Of a stretch of 64,000 nucleotides of DNA, positions 36,386 through 49,000 are shown in pieces. Source of the DNA: Acarospora socialis (taxonomy: Eukaryota; Ascomycota; Lecanoromycetes; Acarosporales; Acarosporaceae). Each line of letters begins with the position of its first letter. The stretch's first letter is position 1. Under the pieces are notes generated by a model. That model was given only the letters and a program-made list of their open reading frames with translations, was not told where the DNA came from and made no database searches. The stretch lies in contig JAMYGW020000007.1 of NCBI GenBank assembly GCA_025617375.2, positions 806,001 to 870,000 of the forward strand. The letters are read 5' to 3'. The translations under genes and the position numbers were made by a program.

Positions 36386-38826
36386 ATCGTAGGAGTGATG
36401 GCGGGATTACACGCGCTCTATTGATCGCGTCACCGATGGAATATTCCCAGATTCTGTGTACTTGATTGCCAAGTAGTGAATGCTGTTCACCCAGACTCTC
36501 GAACTGTCGGCTTTGTTTCGGCGCCGTAGAGAGGCCCTCGATGGAGAGCCCCGCAGACGTGGGATAGTGGCGGATTTGGCAGAAGCCCAGTGATGTTCAT
36601 GTACAATATTCGAGACGGTAAGTGGGCCTTTCGGATGAGGAAGATAGTGCTGCACAATCCGAGCGTGACTCTCACTCTCCGCGCTCTTTCTCTCTCTTTC
36701 CCGAACCAAGGCAATGTTGAGATTCGACAATACAAGCTATCGCTACCACACAATAAGATACCTGGTACTCCGTAATAAATGTAATAATCAAGCTTAGTTA
36801 ACTGAATGGGATGTAGGGAGGATAGCGTCTGGTTGCATTTGGTATGGTATTATACTCATAGATGGCCTACCTACTCGTACAAATATGTAGATAGTAGGAG
36901 GATGTTGGAGAGTTCCAAGTGGCATGGGATGTTCAACGTGGAGAGTGATGTGTTACGACGCCGCAAGAAGCCCCAATGGATGTATGAGTACGAGTACAGA
37001 TCTCTGTGTTGCCGCCTGCAGCTGAGTGGGGGGAGCTCAACGAGTACAGTACAAGGTCCCTACACTTACCGCCTCGGAGTTTGTATGTACTGTACCTTGC
37101 CTTAGGGGGGCAGACAATGGGAAAGCTGCGCCGCCCTGCTAGAGTTGAACGAATTGACAGGTGGCTACCTATAGTGCAGTAGGAAACAAAGAGAGACAGA
37201 ACAAAGGCAGGAACGAGGCGGTCTTCTTGCATTCTATGATTTAGATGAGTATCAAGTTAAAGTAGTAATAATAGATGTGAATCCCATTTATCCATACAGG
37301 TGACTTGCCCTGCCCTGCCCTGCCCTTGCTCTATATGCCCAGGACCGAGGAACTTTGGGTTACTTTGGGTTATTTACTCTTGGTCTTACCCTACCTTACT
37401 GCACTTCTGCTCTACCTTGATAGAAATAAATATCGGCTTGGATTCGGTCTCTCCCTCATTCTAGAGTATGTGTAAGGTATGTAGTCACTCATGAACGGAA
37501 GGCGGCAGATAAGGCTTAGCCTACATCATACAGTAGGTAGATCTGCACAGCCCGGAAGCTCTAATTATAACTCTCCCAGGTTCGACTACACTTTCCGGCC
37601 ATGTCGGTGTTCTACCGGAGTGCTTCGAGGCGTGCTGTACGATACAAGCCCATCAATAAGAGATCAACACAAGTTCCGGCGACAGTAAGTGTGCAGATGC
37701 TCCTCGAGCTACTGTGCGTTACCTTTACCTAATGCATGCAGCTTGAGGTGTAACCTCGAGCTAAGATGCGGGGAGAAATATCAATTGAATAACTTCGCGG
37801 ATAGGACGGTATGATTGACAGTGGATGCATACACATAGAACATGATTCCAGAAGTAAGGTAATCGTCAAGGTAAAACGCAACCGAAGGGGGGCGCCATGG
37901 CAATGTTCAAGAACGAACGTCGCCCTGTACATGAGCCGCATACTATGCGCGGTAGATGGAGTTCGGAAGCCTTGGCCAGTAACGTACTAGTGACGTGCAC
38001 CGCAAGAAGGGTTGCACCTGTCTCAGTCTTCGTGCGTGTGTGTGAGACATGCATCTCGATGTGACCGAAAGAGTGATCCCGATTGCTAGATGTGGGAACG
38101 ACGAGGCGCCAACGAGAACATGGACCGGGTTCACACTGGTAGAAACCCTCAAGATTAGACCTCTCGAAGCCCCAGACTTCTTGTCCATCCGGATGTCTAC
38201 CAAGCCTGGCGAAAAAAGGAACAAGCGGCCTCCCGCCGATAGGCGGAACGAGTGCCCTTGAAGGATTTTGTCTGCACTTTAGAGGACGCCACATACGAAG
38301 CTTCTAAACAATCCAAGTCTTCTATAGCGCAAGGCCACAAGCCCAGTGCATTAACATTTGTGAGTCTCGATTTTGTACGTACAACACAACCACGAGGACA
38401 ATCGGCTAATGCGGGTATGAAATCGTCAGCGAGAAGAGCCTCCATATACGCCAGGCACGCGTGCCACAACCGCTGGTGAAAAGAGGTGGAACCCGAAGGC
38501 AGCCGAGGACGTGACGGTATGTAGAAAAGAGAAGGCATTCCGAACAAGATGCAAGGTTAGTAGTGCGGGGAACCACGACCCAGCTTGCAAACAGGTCGGG
38601 TGGACAAGTGAAGCGGTAAAGACATGGGCCTGCAAATTTGATGATGCAATTATGCAGCCTCGCTGGCCCAAGTGATCTTTGCTCGAGCGATAGGTTCGTT
38701 CTGTCGAGAAAGAGAGCCGTTTGAAGAGAAACAGGAGTAGTTGGTTAACTGACGCGATTTACGTGATTCGCAGGATCCGTGCTCAGAGAGGCCCCCCAAG
38801 GGTCCAACCGATAGTTGTAGCAGTAA
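36386..38826. other. Intergenic, no gene seen
   Basis: About 2.4 kb between the BEM1 5' end and the 3' end of the SAC3-domain gene. A CCCTG microsatellite lies at about 37303-37325, a TACTCCGTA 9-mer at 36766, and duplicated ACTTTGGGTT near 37350-37370. A 142-codon minus-strand frame (38294-37866) has no recognisable features. Confidence 0.4.
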
Positions 38827-40523
38827 TCATATCTGACCTTTGATATCTACTCGTTGAAAAGCGGCATTCTTGGCTTGTTCAAAGACCAAGCCAGCCTGTC
38901 CCGAGAGCAACCGTACTCCGTCAGACTCCTCTTTCAGGAGACTTTGAGCACCGTGGTCGCACATGAACCTGGCACTTTCCTCGTCTGACTCAAATCCAAG
39001 CTCTTCAGTAATGAATCTAAGTTTCACATCTGGTTTATAACTGTGTGCGTAGGTTAGCACCAGGCCAGCTAGTGAGGAATATATAGAAGGACTTACGCTT
39101 TACATATATTGGATAAAGCAGCTAGACGCTCCCGACCGACAAACATATCCATCAGATATGCTCCCATGTTGGGTGTCAGGAGGTAGAGTTGGAAGAACCT
39201 GTGATAATTGCCCAGAGCCAGTGCTGATCGCGCATCTAGTGCATGCTTGACAGCCGGATCACACTTCTCTGCTGTTGTTAGATCTGCCAATACGTCGTTC
39301 ATATCGGTCCGATTGCATGTATGAATGAAATAGAGGATACGATACGCCTTAAACTCCGTGGGATGTCCTCCAAGGTTTTGCGAATACAGTGCCCGCAACT
39401 GCGTCTGACACTGATTATACTCACCAAGATCCCCTTTCTCAAGTGCAATGCGGGCGTGAATCTCATACACTATCACGGTGAAATCGTTCTTGATATGCTG
39501 CACTGTCAGGTCCTGGCGTAAGGATTTGAACTGGTCGCATATATAGGAGTAGTTGTTTTCTTGTTTCCATTTTCTCTTTAGAAGATCCAAGGTCTTCTCT
39601 AGTACTGGGAGAGGGCGGACTGTGTCGGGGTTCGGGGCGGACGTTAGACGGAAATACTTCTTCTCCAACTCCTGAGATCGACCAACAACAGGTCCTTCGT
39701 CTGCGTTCACTGGAGGAGTATCATCTCGGGCTGGAACGTAAGAGTACGGTGATGCGAGTCCAGTCCGTACATCTTCGAAGCGTCTCTTGCGCCCGTCGAG
39801 ATTGTTTTGAAACTTACTTGAACTCTTACCAGAGGCGTCCTTCCGCTGGCGCTTCTCCGGTCGATCTGCCATGGCTGGGGAGGGATGGGTAACCCGGTCC
39901 TCGAGAACATTCCGGTGGTTAGTCTTACGCCAAGGTGGTTGGGATTCACTTTCATTCTTAGTAGGTATGGAATCAGTGGACTTCTTCTTCTTGAAACCTG
40001 TCACCTCGCTAGAGCTTTGCACGGTCAAGGTGGTGAAAGTATCCCTCCATGGTGTGTTCGCAGCTGCCTGAGGAAACATCGCCCTTTCGGTCTGGACCAT
40101 CTGTTGTGGTAAAGGTAGTGCTTCCCAATCAATAATAGTCAATTTATCGTTCTCCACTGCGTCGGATATAACCTTCTTAAGCTTCGTCTCTATCTCTTCT
40201 CGCTCAATACCTGGTATACTGTTGTCTGCAGCGAACGATCTCTGGACATATAGCCGGACAGACATGGGCCAATCTCTCTTTCGTTTCGCAGTTGCCTGTG
40301 TCGAAGGTGTTTCTCGAGCCGACGGTGAGGTTGTGGGAGGTGACTGATGTGTTTCAAATGGTCGAGGTTTGGCGAGCGTTCTTCGCGCGGAGACAGGTGT
40401 GAAAGCACCATTTGGAACTGGAATATGGTTCCGAGTTTGGAAATCTGGATCTTGGATCATGGTAGGTGGCATAGTGTAAGTTTGTGAAGGACTGGCTTGC
40501 CGGGGTGGCGCTGCTGTGGTCAT
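38827..40523 (-). CDS. SAC3/GANP-domain protein, Thp3-like
   Basis: Two exons, 40523-39097 and 39040-38827 (546 aa), intron 56 bp. The start is the first ATG (MTTAAPPRQASPS). The N-terminal 270 residues are Pro/Ser/Lys-rich, with a short basic helix RKRDWPMSVRLYVQRSF. The SAC3/GANP (PCI-like helical) domain runs from about 290: SQELEKKYFRLTSAPNPDTV, PVLEKTLDLLKRKW, YSYICDQFKSLRQDLTVQHI, YEIHARIALEKGDLGEYNQC and YFIHTCNRTDMNDVL. QDLTVQHIKN is characteristic of the LENG8/Thp3 branch rather than Sac3 itself. Yeast Thp3 works with Csn12 in transcription elongation and mRNA maturation; that role is inferred here. It shares a 313-bp divergent promoter with VPS36. Confidence 0.85.
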
Positions 40524-40836
40524 CTGCACAATCAATAAGGAAGTAAATTGGAATAGGTGACCTTCATCGGCTTGATAACGTAGTTGCGGTAGGTGTTTTC
40601 ACGAGGTAACTAGACAAGATAGTGACATGAGATGTGGATGATCTGAGATGAATGATGTTACGAGTAAAGGTGAAGTGGATTCATGTGTGGGATGCATTCG
40701 GCACCATTCCTACACCTACGCCTCAAAGCGAAGTTTCAGGCATTATTAATAATCAAGTCGGTGTGAGCACGGGTCTATCAATTTAGCAACAAAAGCTCGA
40801 TGACATCGACCAACAGAGTAATGATGAGATAGCTGA
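40524..40836. promoter_or_regulatory. Divergent promoter, SAC3-domain gene / VPS36
   Basis: A 313-bp region between start codons on opposite strands. No further elements identified. Confidence 0.5.
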
Positions 40837-42900
40837 ATGTCCCTCCAAGAAATAGAACTCACCACTGCACTGCGACCTTCTTTGCTACCTGGCGAGACAT
40901 TACTATTTGTTCAAGATGCTGTGGGACTATATGATGGGTGCGTCCTCCTCTCCTAACCCTCATAATCTTCAGGGCCTCACCAGCGCTCCAAAAATGCCTC
41001 CGATCAAATGGCTGGGACTCTCGAGGTATCAAATACCTCACTCAATCTTACTCATTTGATCCGCCAGGAAATTCAAGATCCCGAACTACCAGAATGGACA
41101 AGCCTACCTCACATCGCATAGAGCATGCTATGTCGACAACGAGGAGTCACGTAAACAGTCCGTTGGGATTGAGCTGAAAGACGTTGACCGGCATGAGTAC
41201 TACGCAAGTTTCTCCGCCTCTCTCAACGGGCGAAGGCTGACTTGAACCAGGCAGGATTTCTAAAGTCCTCGCCAAAGGTTACCTTATTCCTAAAACCGTC
41301 CAAGCCACCTGCTCTACAATCGCGCAACACATCAAAGACCTATGCTGCAGATGCGAATGTAAAAGCCCTGTCTCAAAGTCGCGCCGGCACACCGTTAGCG
41401 CGTCCTGCTAGTCCTTTCCGTCCTCTCCCATCTCCCTCGGCATCTTCAAGAGCATCTGCCACATGGGTCTGCTCCATTTGCTCGTACTCGAACCCGGTAC
41501 CTTCGAATTTCGACCTTGAGAGTGCTAATTCCCTCACTCCAATCGCACCATGTCGAGCCTGTGGCATCAAACCTCCCTGGACCGATGTGTTGAAAGCTGC
41601 CATATCGAATGCATCAGCACGAGAACAACCTTTGACACCTCAAATATCACACCAGTCAGAAGCCGAAGGACAGGGGTTGTCGACCAGGGCCGATGAGGAT
41701 CATGTTGCCGCTACGTCGGACTCGACCCTGCGATGTCCGCGATGTACCTTCCTCAACCATCCATCCTTATTGTCCTGTGAGCTGTGTGGGGCATCACTAA
41801 TATCTGTAAGTGGTTATGAGACGGAGGGACAGGGTGGGCGGAGCTTTAGACCAGAGTCGCCCGGTCCATTGCTGGACAACAACGTCTCAACAAGCAATGG
41901 AATGCCTGAGAGTATCAAGTTTTCGTTCCGTGGGGGTGGGGAGAAGATCTTCTACGAGCGGCTCAAAGGCGCCATGGTTCAACGAAAGTGGTTGCTGGTC
42001 AATGCCCCTCCAATTCCGAGGCCAAAGGCTTCACCCACCGATGGCTCTTACACTCAGGGAAGTCTGGTGTACGGCAAGGGCGAGCGAGGTTCTGAAGCAT
42101 TCCGGAAGTCCGTAGGGATTGCTGGCCTAGAACGTCTTGGCTTGGAGATGCGTAAGAACAACGAGACAGTGATCAGTACCGCGTTCGAGGACCTTGAGGG
42201 TCTCATAGCGTCAGCCAAGGAGATTGTTGCGCTTGCTGAGCTTTTCGCAAAACAGGCGGTTGATGGGTCTTCCGAAGCCAGGGATCTACTATCCGAATCA
42301 GCTAATGCCATCGGCATGATAACCACCAAGGATATGCTGGGCTCGGGTGGCAGCTCCGAGTCACTATATCTTTCAGAACTGGCCCGCAACCTTGCTGAAT
42401 ACCTCACCGATGATAGCAGGGGATTATTACGGAAGGAAGGGGGGATCATGAGCCTCGTCGACCTCTGGGCTGTCTTCAACCGTGCAAGAGGCGGTGTTGA
42501 GCTCGTCAGCCCCTCTGACTTTGTCAAGTCTGCGCGTCTATGGGAGAAACTAAATCTGCCCGTGAGACTCCGGGAGTTCAAGAGCGGCCTGCTTGTGGTG
42601 CAGAGGTATGATTGGAACGACCAGAAGACAATCGCACAGTTACTTGCGTGGCTCAAGGAGTTGCATTCATCCCCTGCGTCCTCTGAAACGCCATGGGACT
42701 GTCTTGCCTTTGGCCGAGGGGTCACGGCGCAAGACACAGCAGAGAAGTTTGGCTGGAGTGTAGGGGTTGCTACCGAGGAGCTGGAATTGGCAGAAGAGAA
42801 AGGTGTGTTGTGTCGAGAAGAAGGGATTGAGGGCTTGCGCTTTTGGGAGAATTGGATCATCGAGAAGAATGATGGTAGTGACGACTCGGGTGTGGTATAA
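40837..42900 (+). CDS. vps36: ESCRT-II subunit Vps36
   Basis: Part of ESCRT-II, which binds ubiquitinated cargo and phosphoinositides on endosomes. Exons 40837-40937, 41068-41203, 41251-42900 (628 aa). The N terminus MSLQEIELTTALRPSLLPGE, then LLFVQDAVGLYDG/KFKIPNYQNGQAYLTSHR and KDVDRHEYY/AGFLKSSPKVTLF, forms the GLUE domain. It is interrupted by two NZF-type zinc fingers (WVCSICSYSN...CRACG about 150-185, and LRCPRCTFLN...CELCG about 240-265) and completed by FSFRGGGEKIFYERLKGA. The EAP30 winged-helix part follows to the end. Intron 1 is 130 bp. Intron 2 (41204-41250, 47 bp) begins GCAAGT, a GC-AG intron; the GT alternatives break the conserved EYYAGFLKSSPK. Confidence 0.93.
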
Positions 42901-43729
42901 GGAATAAAAGCATCAACCGCCTCATCAGGACTCGTTTCCAAGTGACTATTATCGTACCGCACCTGTTGCCACAAAGCTTTGAGTAAAACCCCACAAGACA
43001 ACTTGCTGTATGCCTATGGCATTCGCCCGTCTGATTATGAGCCTTCAGGCACACTGGAATAAAGGACATTCAGCTTTGTGATGGCCTTAATAAGTATCTC
43101 TTCAGAAAATAACTCGTAAAACTAAGTGTTGCTGGCGACCTCCATATCGATCTTTCAGTTTGGTCGACTCCCTCCCCTCTTCTCAGATTGTGCAGTTAAA
43201 GAGTATGAACAAATAGCCAGTCCCACTGACTTGGCACACTCCATTAGCCTGGAAAGGATAATTGCATGTGACATTAGTACTAGTTTTCTGATCATATGGA
43301 GAACCCCAGCAATGTATGCTATTTGACAGTGAACAGTTTGAGGCACCTGTCGACATATATAGATGTAGGGTTCCTCAAGAAGACAAACTTCAGTAGCTTC
43401 GTACAACTACATTGTTCTTGATCAAGCTTTCAAACAACATGCAATGTAGTCCTCATTCGTTACAGATAAGGATTGTCGTGCAAATAGAAAAGGCCAAAGG
43501 CTGTCAAGTGTATAGATATTGTCTATCACGGAATAGTGTACTAACTTGGCGCACCCCCATTACCCTGAGAACAACAACTGCATGTGACTTTAGGACTAGG
43601 TTTCTCCATCGTCTGGAGAACTCCAGCACTATACGCTATCTAAAAGTGCAAAGAATGAGATTACCGTCTCAATATGGATGAAGGGTTTGGGGGTCCCTCG
43701 GGATCCAAACTTCATACATACTACATCAC
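42901..43729. other. Convergent intergenic region with a diverged duplication
   Basis: About 830 bases between VPS36 and the minus-strand F-box-like gene. Two related segments (separate entry) occupy much of it. No gene supported. Confidence 0.45.
43190..43720. repeat. Diverged direct duplication, about 316-bp offset
   Basis: Copy 1 at about 43190-43400 and copy 2 at about 43510-43720 share landmarks in the same order: ACTtgaCTTGGCrCAC, CATGTGACwTTAG, TCTGGAGAACyCCAGCA, and a tail ending ATCCAAACTTCA/GACAAACTTCA then AACTACAT/TACTACAT. Offsets are 315-317 bases throughout, so this is a tandem duplication with point divergence. Copy 2 abuts the stop of the F-box-like gene. Confidence 0.6.
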
Positions 43730-44998
43730 CTACCACAGATCAGGTGGGTACGACGCCTCCAGTTCAAACAAACCCGAGTATACGGTGCCCCTCCGAGACG
43801 CCCAAGGGTTCCAAATCTCTATTAGCTTCTTGTTCAAAGCGCTTCCATGTCGACGGTTCAAAACATCCCAACTTACCAACCGGTTCGAATCCCAAATGCA
43901 GAAGCCGAATTGCCGGAGGTAGGCAAAGGAGGAGAGTTCATACGGATGCTCGGCGCTGAAGTAATTCCACCCAGCGTTGGCAAGGTGTGCGCCGTAGTTG
44001 TCCGTCCATGGGCACGTATTGCTAGAGATGACTATCTCGTTGATCGGGGAGAATCGGTGCCCGTTCTTCAACTCGTATATAGCCGGGACAATGAACTCGT
44101 CGGAAGGGAAGCAGAGGGTCTGCTCTCTGCTCACACGAGTTCTTGGGGGTATCTTTCGTGAGTAGGTCCGAAGGAAGGGGAGGCCCTGCGAAAGAAGCTT
44201 GGCTTTCACGCCCGGCGCGGCCTGGCCCGGCGCGGCGGCACCGAAACGAGGCGCTGGCAAAGCGTAGGGATTCACTGTGTTTCCCAAGTAATCGAGACGT
44301 GGGTCTCGAGGATCTCGCTGCAACATGCTCTCGAGAAAGTCATAGATGCAGTTCAGCTCTTCCACTTCCCACGGATTGAACTGCTTCACGTACATCATCA
44401 AGCGCGGGATACGGTCGTCAAGCCCAGACTGAGCGAGATGGAACTCACCTGATGGCACCCATGACGAGGAGAGTTCGCAGCAGATCTGGAATCGCCACAG
44501 ACTTCGTCGGATGCGATGGCTCTCGGTAGCGGAGAGGATCGGATCTTCTAATTGCTGAGTCTGCGGGCAAGTGGTCGGTGGCTGGCATAAGCCTCTTGCA
44601 AACGCCCATATGTAGTACTCAACGGCTTTCTGAGTTTGTAAGATAGCTTTCAACGCTGCTACTGGGCGTTCGATATTCGTCCGCAATCGTAAGAGCTGTC
44701 TCTTTTTGTCGAATACAAGACTCGGTTGGAGGAGGACTTCCATCTGGCTGTTGGGGACCCTACCGGCTTCTCGGATGGTGGGAAGCGTGCAGACTAAGAG
44801 TTGAAGTTCTTTGGGCATCGATATAGCTAGGACCGAGGGAAGGATGGTGCTGAAGGAGGCACGCAGTTCGGACTTCACTGACGGGTCTGCAGCTATCAGA
44901 TTGAACAGCGACGAGATATCAGGTGCGTCGTGTATAGTTATGCTTTTCAACTCGATCGGCAGACTGTTCCAGGACGTCTTCTTCATTCTTTCTGTCAT
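43730..44998 (-). CDS. F-box-like fungal protein of unknown function
   Basis: Intronless, 422 aa from the ATG at 44998 (MTERMKKTSWNSLPIELKSI); the frame is open further upstream but without a better start. The N-terminal LPIELKSITIHDAPDISSLFNLIAADPSVKS has the spacing of the degenerate F-box (LPxEL...L) common in expanded fungal families, normally for Skp1 binding in ubiquitin ligases. The rest is helical and unlike any fold I know; a low-complexity Ala/Pro/Gly patch (RFGAAAPGQAAPG) lies near 275. The end AFAYLRQFGFCIWDSNRL-like block is typical of fungal F-box-like proteins. Substrate unknown. Confidence 0.75.
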   Translation of the reverse strand: MTERMKKTSWNSLPIELKSITIHDAPDISSLFNLIAADPSVKSELRASFSTILPSVLAISMPKELQLLVCTLPTIREAGRVPNSQMEVLLQPSLVFDKKRQLLRLRTNIERPVAALKAILQTQKAVEYYIWAFARGLCQPPTTCPQTQQLEDPILSATESHRIRRSLWRFQICCELSSSWVPSGEFHLAQSGLDDRIPRLMMYVKQFNPWEVEELNCIYDFLESMLQRDPRDPRLDYLGNTVNPYALPAPRFGAAAPGQAAPGVKAKLLSQGLPFLRTYSRKIPPRTRVSREQTLCFPSDEFIVPAIYELKNGHRFSPINEIVISSNTCPWTDNYGAHLANAGWNYFSAEHPYELSSFAYLRQFGFCIWDSNRLVSWDVLNRRHGSALNKKLIEIWNPWASRRGTVYSGLFELEASYPPDLW

Positions 44999-46020
44999 GG
45001 TGAGAAAAAGGTACAAGTTCAGGTAATGTTGTAGAGAAAGGTAGAACGAACGCCTATCCGCGTTGATCAAGAGCCTTGAAATACTTGCTCGAGGCAGATT
45101 GAAAGAATCAAGGAAGTTTCAGAGAGGGATGAAATAGAAAATAGAATATTCCGATCCAAGCCAACATCAGGCCATCTTGAAAACGGGCCTAGATATGGAC
45201 TGGTTTGATATCTTCCTCTACTCTCTGCTAAGGTATTTGTATGTAACAGAGGAGGCTGGACATAGGAACTCTAGAATTCTTGAGTGTACTAGATTTCGTG
45301 CTACCGCTGAAGAAGAAGTATCATCAGTCAGAAAGCTATTCGACGGAGCTAAGCACCGCGAAGCCCTATCTTAGGTACTTGACGCCTGGCACTACCTACT
45401 AAAAGCGAAACTTGCCGAGGAATTGGACTTGCACATTCTACTGTCACCGCACATGTGTCCGAAGGAGCAATGGCTTTATTGACCTTATTGTCATGTATCC
45501 TTCATAAAGTATCTATGGGTATTGCTTAGAGTGACAGTGTCAAGTCAGGTTGGAGTACCCAAAGTTAAACTATGGCCGTTCTTCGATGCTTGTGGAGTCG
45601 GGGAGTCCATGATACGTATCCGGGCGAGCTTAGATAAGGTACTGTAGAGCGCGGTTGTGTTACCCCGCGCTCTAAGTGGTTGCCTCCACTGCCAATACTG
45701 TCACTCACTGCCTTGAGACGGCCAGGGTTCTTCGCGCTTCTGTGTTCCTTTGAGCCGCTCACTGCATAGACAGCTACTGTTGAAAGAGATCTTACCCCTT
45801 GGCCAAGCTTCCTCCTTTGATTGTTGGGGCCTCCTACCGTATGCGGTGCTCGTAAGTTGCTGTTCTCTATTGACTGTCTTAACGAGGCCGGACTGACCAC
45901 AAGGCTGGATAGCAGCACACTGGAGAACAATCCATTACCATGTATACATCCTCGCAACTCATTATATACCATGCGCTGTCGGTCTCGAGCCTCCAGGCGT
46001 CATACATATCGCCTATCGCC
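44999..46020. other. Divergent intergenic region
   Basis: About 1 kb between the F-box-like gene (minus) and the next plus-strand gene. The frame of the latter is open back to an ATG at 45940. No other feature seen. Confidence 0.4.
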
Positions 46021-49000
46021 ATGAGCTCTGGAAAGTTCAGTTGCCATCGTCTGCGAAGTAACTCGATCTGTCGCTCTCGGCGTTCGTTCTGGTGGGGTCG
46101 GAAGAGCCCTCGAGTATGGACGTCCTATCTTGATGAGGATTTCCAGAAACACATTGAAACCCGTCAACGCATGCTGAAGCACAAATGCGCCAAGGCATCG
46201 CAACGTAAGTCGCTATGGGAACGGGAATATTCACCCGACCAGAACCGGCCAAGTTGGGGTTGGCGGTTGTCTAGTTCCTGGGGTAAGCCTGGAGGGCGAT
46301 GGGTCAATTTCGACGAGCTGCCCAAGCAAAAGGATGGGGAAGGCCAAAGATTAGAGCCTTGGTACAGCGAACTCCAATCGAGCCAAGAAATATTTCGAAC
46401 AAAGATGGCGGAGATAAGGAAACGAGTGGACGAGGATCCGTTCAAAGCCATCTTTGGCAGGAGCGTAGATAGGGCATGCACGGACTGGTCCGATCTCCTC
46501 TGGGGTCTGGCAAAGAAGGAGGGACGCGAGGTTGAAGTAGTTGAAGGCTCGCCGACGAAAACCCAACCGCAGAGCAAGCCAGCCGAAAAGGCAGAACATA
46601 ATTCTCAAACAGCAAGGCATACCGTTGGGGGGAGCCAAGACCGAGTGAGTCAACCTCATGCCGGAGTGCTCAGATCCGACCCAAGAGGAGCAAAAGTTGT
46701 TGCCCACTTGGAGCCGACTGCAGAGCCTGAAGATATCATAGCGGGCAATAACTCTTCGTTGTCAGCATTCTCAACCACGGAAGAGTTCAGGATCGATCCC
46801 ATAACACTGCGCAAAGTTCCCAGGACAGTCCAGAGCTCTATGCGGTCCGACGAGGAGCCCGCCAACATACCTGTCAAAAAATTTGCAGGATATCGTTCAC
46901 AACCTAAGAACAATAACAATATCGCGGAGGCCAACGGCGCACAAGACGCCTTGGAAATTGGACTGTCCAAGTACAAGGCTTCCCCAGCAGATGCTGAGAG
47001 CTTATACAACTATGAACCACAAACTGATTCCGTGGCTAAAGGACTTGAGGACTATGAGCTTCGCGTATCTACTGAACTTGAAAGCCCAGAAAGCCTCCAG
47101 TTTGCCCAGACGGTTGTGGCTTCAGAAAATTCGGAGTCTCCGATTACGGCGACAAAGACGCCAGTCCGAGACTTTGCTAATAATCTGGAGACCGTAACTA
47201 GGTCCAGATCGCATCCACCGCAGATTGAGAGCTCTTTGTCTCGGCGCCTACGGAACGGTCCGAAGCTGGAAACAAAAGTATCTCCAGGTGAGACTAGGGA
47301 GTTACGTTACAACGAGAACGAATCCACGGTGGAGGACATTGACCTACTCCGAGCTAGTGATGTGAGGGCTTCCTCGGGCTTAGCGGGCAGGCCACGAAGG
47401 GAGACAGACGAGGAGAAGCAGCAACGAAGGAGAAAACTGGAAGATGATTTCAACAAGCCTCGAGGACTGGAGACACAGTTTGCAGAAGAAAAGGCAGCCC
47501 AGACTGTAGCGAGTCTGAGAGAAACCAGGTCTCAAAAACCTTCGGTGCCAGAGACAGACGCATTTGGCTATGATCTGACACCACGGGATTCAGAAACATC
47601 ATTTGAACGGGAATTGCAGAATCGTGTACAGACCTTGGAGAACTCTTATGCAGCTCAAGTTGAAAGGGAGGAAGCTGCACTTCGTGACGCAGAGGTCGAT
47701 GTTTTTGACAGGAGACCGCAGGGTTTGGAGACGTCTTTTGCAAGAGAGCAGGAATCTCAAAAGTCCCAAGGTCTTGGGCTGGGAGCGATGCAAGGGCATG
47801 ACGATTTGCTTGAAACGGTGGACATTGATGCAGTCAGGAAAGCTCCACAGGAACTCGACACCTCCTCTCCATTAGAGCACGCTACCCCGAGCTCGCCAAC
47901 TGTCGAACTACAAAATGGAGGGCTTGATAGGATCGAAGGCAACGACCTCAACAGCACTCCTCAGACCCCTCAAAATCTTCCCGTTGGCAAGATACATCAG
48001 TCACGAGGCGAAGGGGACATGTCTGCGAATGTGCACGACTTCGCAGTCAAAGAGAGATGGTATAAGAAACAGGCCCCCCAAGCGGCCAAGGAGAGTGCAA
48101 CCATTATACCTGAGGAACCAACTTCTGCGGAGGACCTACGGAGGACCTTTAATGGTCATCCAGATTCACCCAGCAAGTTCCGGCAGGAACACCAAAAAAT
48201 GCCCACTGATGATGAAAGCCATGATGCTGGTGTAGAGAGAGGCCTTGAAGTCTATGATAGTAAGCTTGGCCCCCAAGCTTATCATTTCTACACAGGGCAG
48301 GACTCCCTAGAGGCAGACATCCTAGCGCAATCGAAACAGCAGATTGCAAAGAGAGTTGAGGATGAGAATATGGCGCCATATAGTCTATACTCGAATCCTG
48401 AAGCCCTTGCTATGCGATGGGAGGAAGAAGAGCAGAAACTACACGAGGAAATAAGAGAGACCAATGATATCCTCTCAGAAGCTAAAGCCGAACTTTCGAA
48501 GATCATGGCAAGCAAGGAGAAGTCAGAATCAGTTGACGTTGGAGGGCGGAAGGCATCCGAACCAACGTCCGAACCAATGGAATCCCCAGAACAAGCGGCA
48601 CGTCCGTCAACAATTCAGATTGCAAAGGCTTCTGAAGTGGCAGAGAAGGTAGCACCCCTGGAGTATGGTAAGTCTGTACTCTATAGGATCCTAGCACACG
48701 AAACTTCCTCGAATGAGGTGGTCACTGTCACGACCAGTTCATCCATCATATCTGCAACCGAAACCGCGATACCGCTCCCCAAGGCAATTTCACGCCTTGC
48801 AAATCCCGCCAAGTTCTTGCCTCATCTCGATCAGCTAGACGCTGCTGGCTACGAGATCGTCTCTGGAGGTCGCGATGTTCTGGTTTTCAGGAAGGTCGTA
48901 CGGCCAGCGAGACTAAGTCCTATAGCGAATCCGGTGACCGAACCCGCTTCCTCGGATCGTCGATGGCCGATGAACCCGATCGACGGGACCACCACGCAAA

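Noticed and set aside
37866-38294. 142-codon minus-strand ORF in the gap between BEM1 and the SAC3-domain gene
   Set aside because: No recognisable domain, no splice-linked partner exon and no coding-like conservation pattern that I can see.
42054-43001. 315-codon minus-strand ORF opposite VPS36
   Set aside because: Ser-rich antisense shadow of the EAP30 region; no motif.
43880-43892. GGTTCGAATCC, identical to a tRNA B box
   Set aside because: It lies inside the F-box-like coding region, with no A box and no cloverleaf in the 60 bases upstream.
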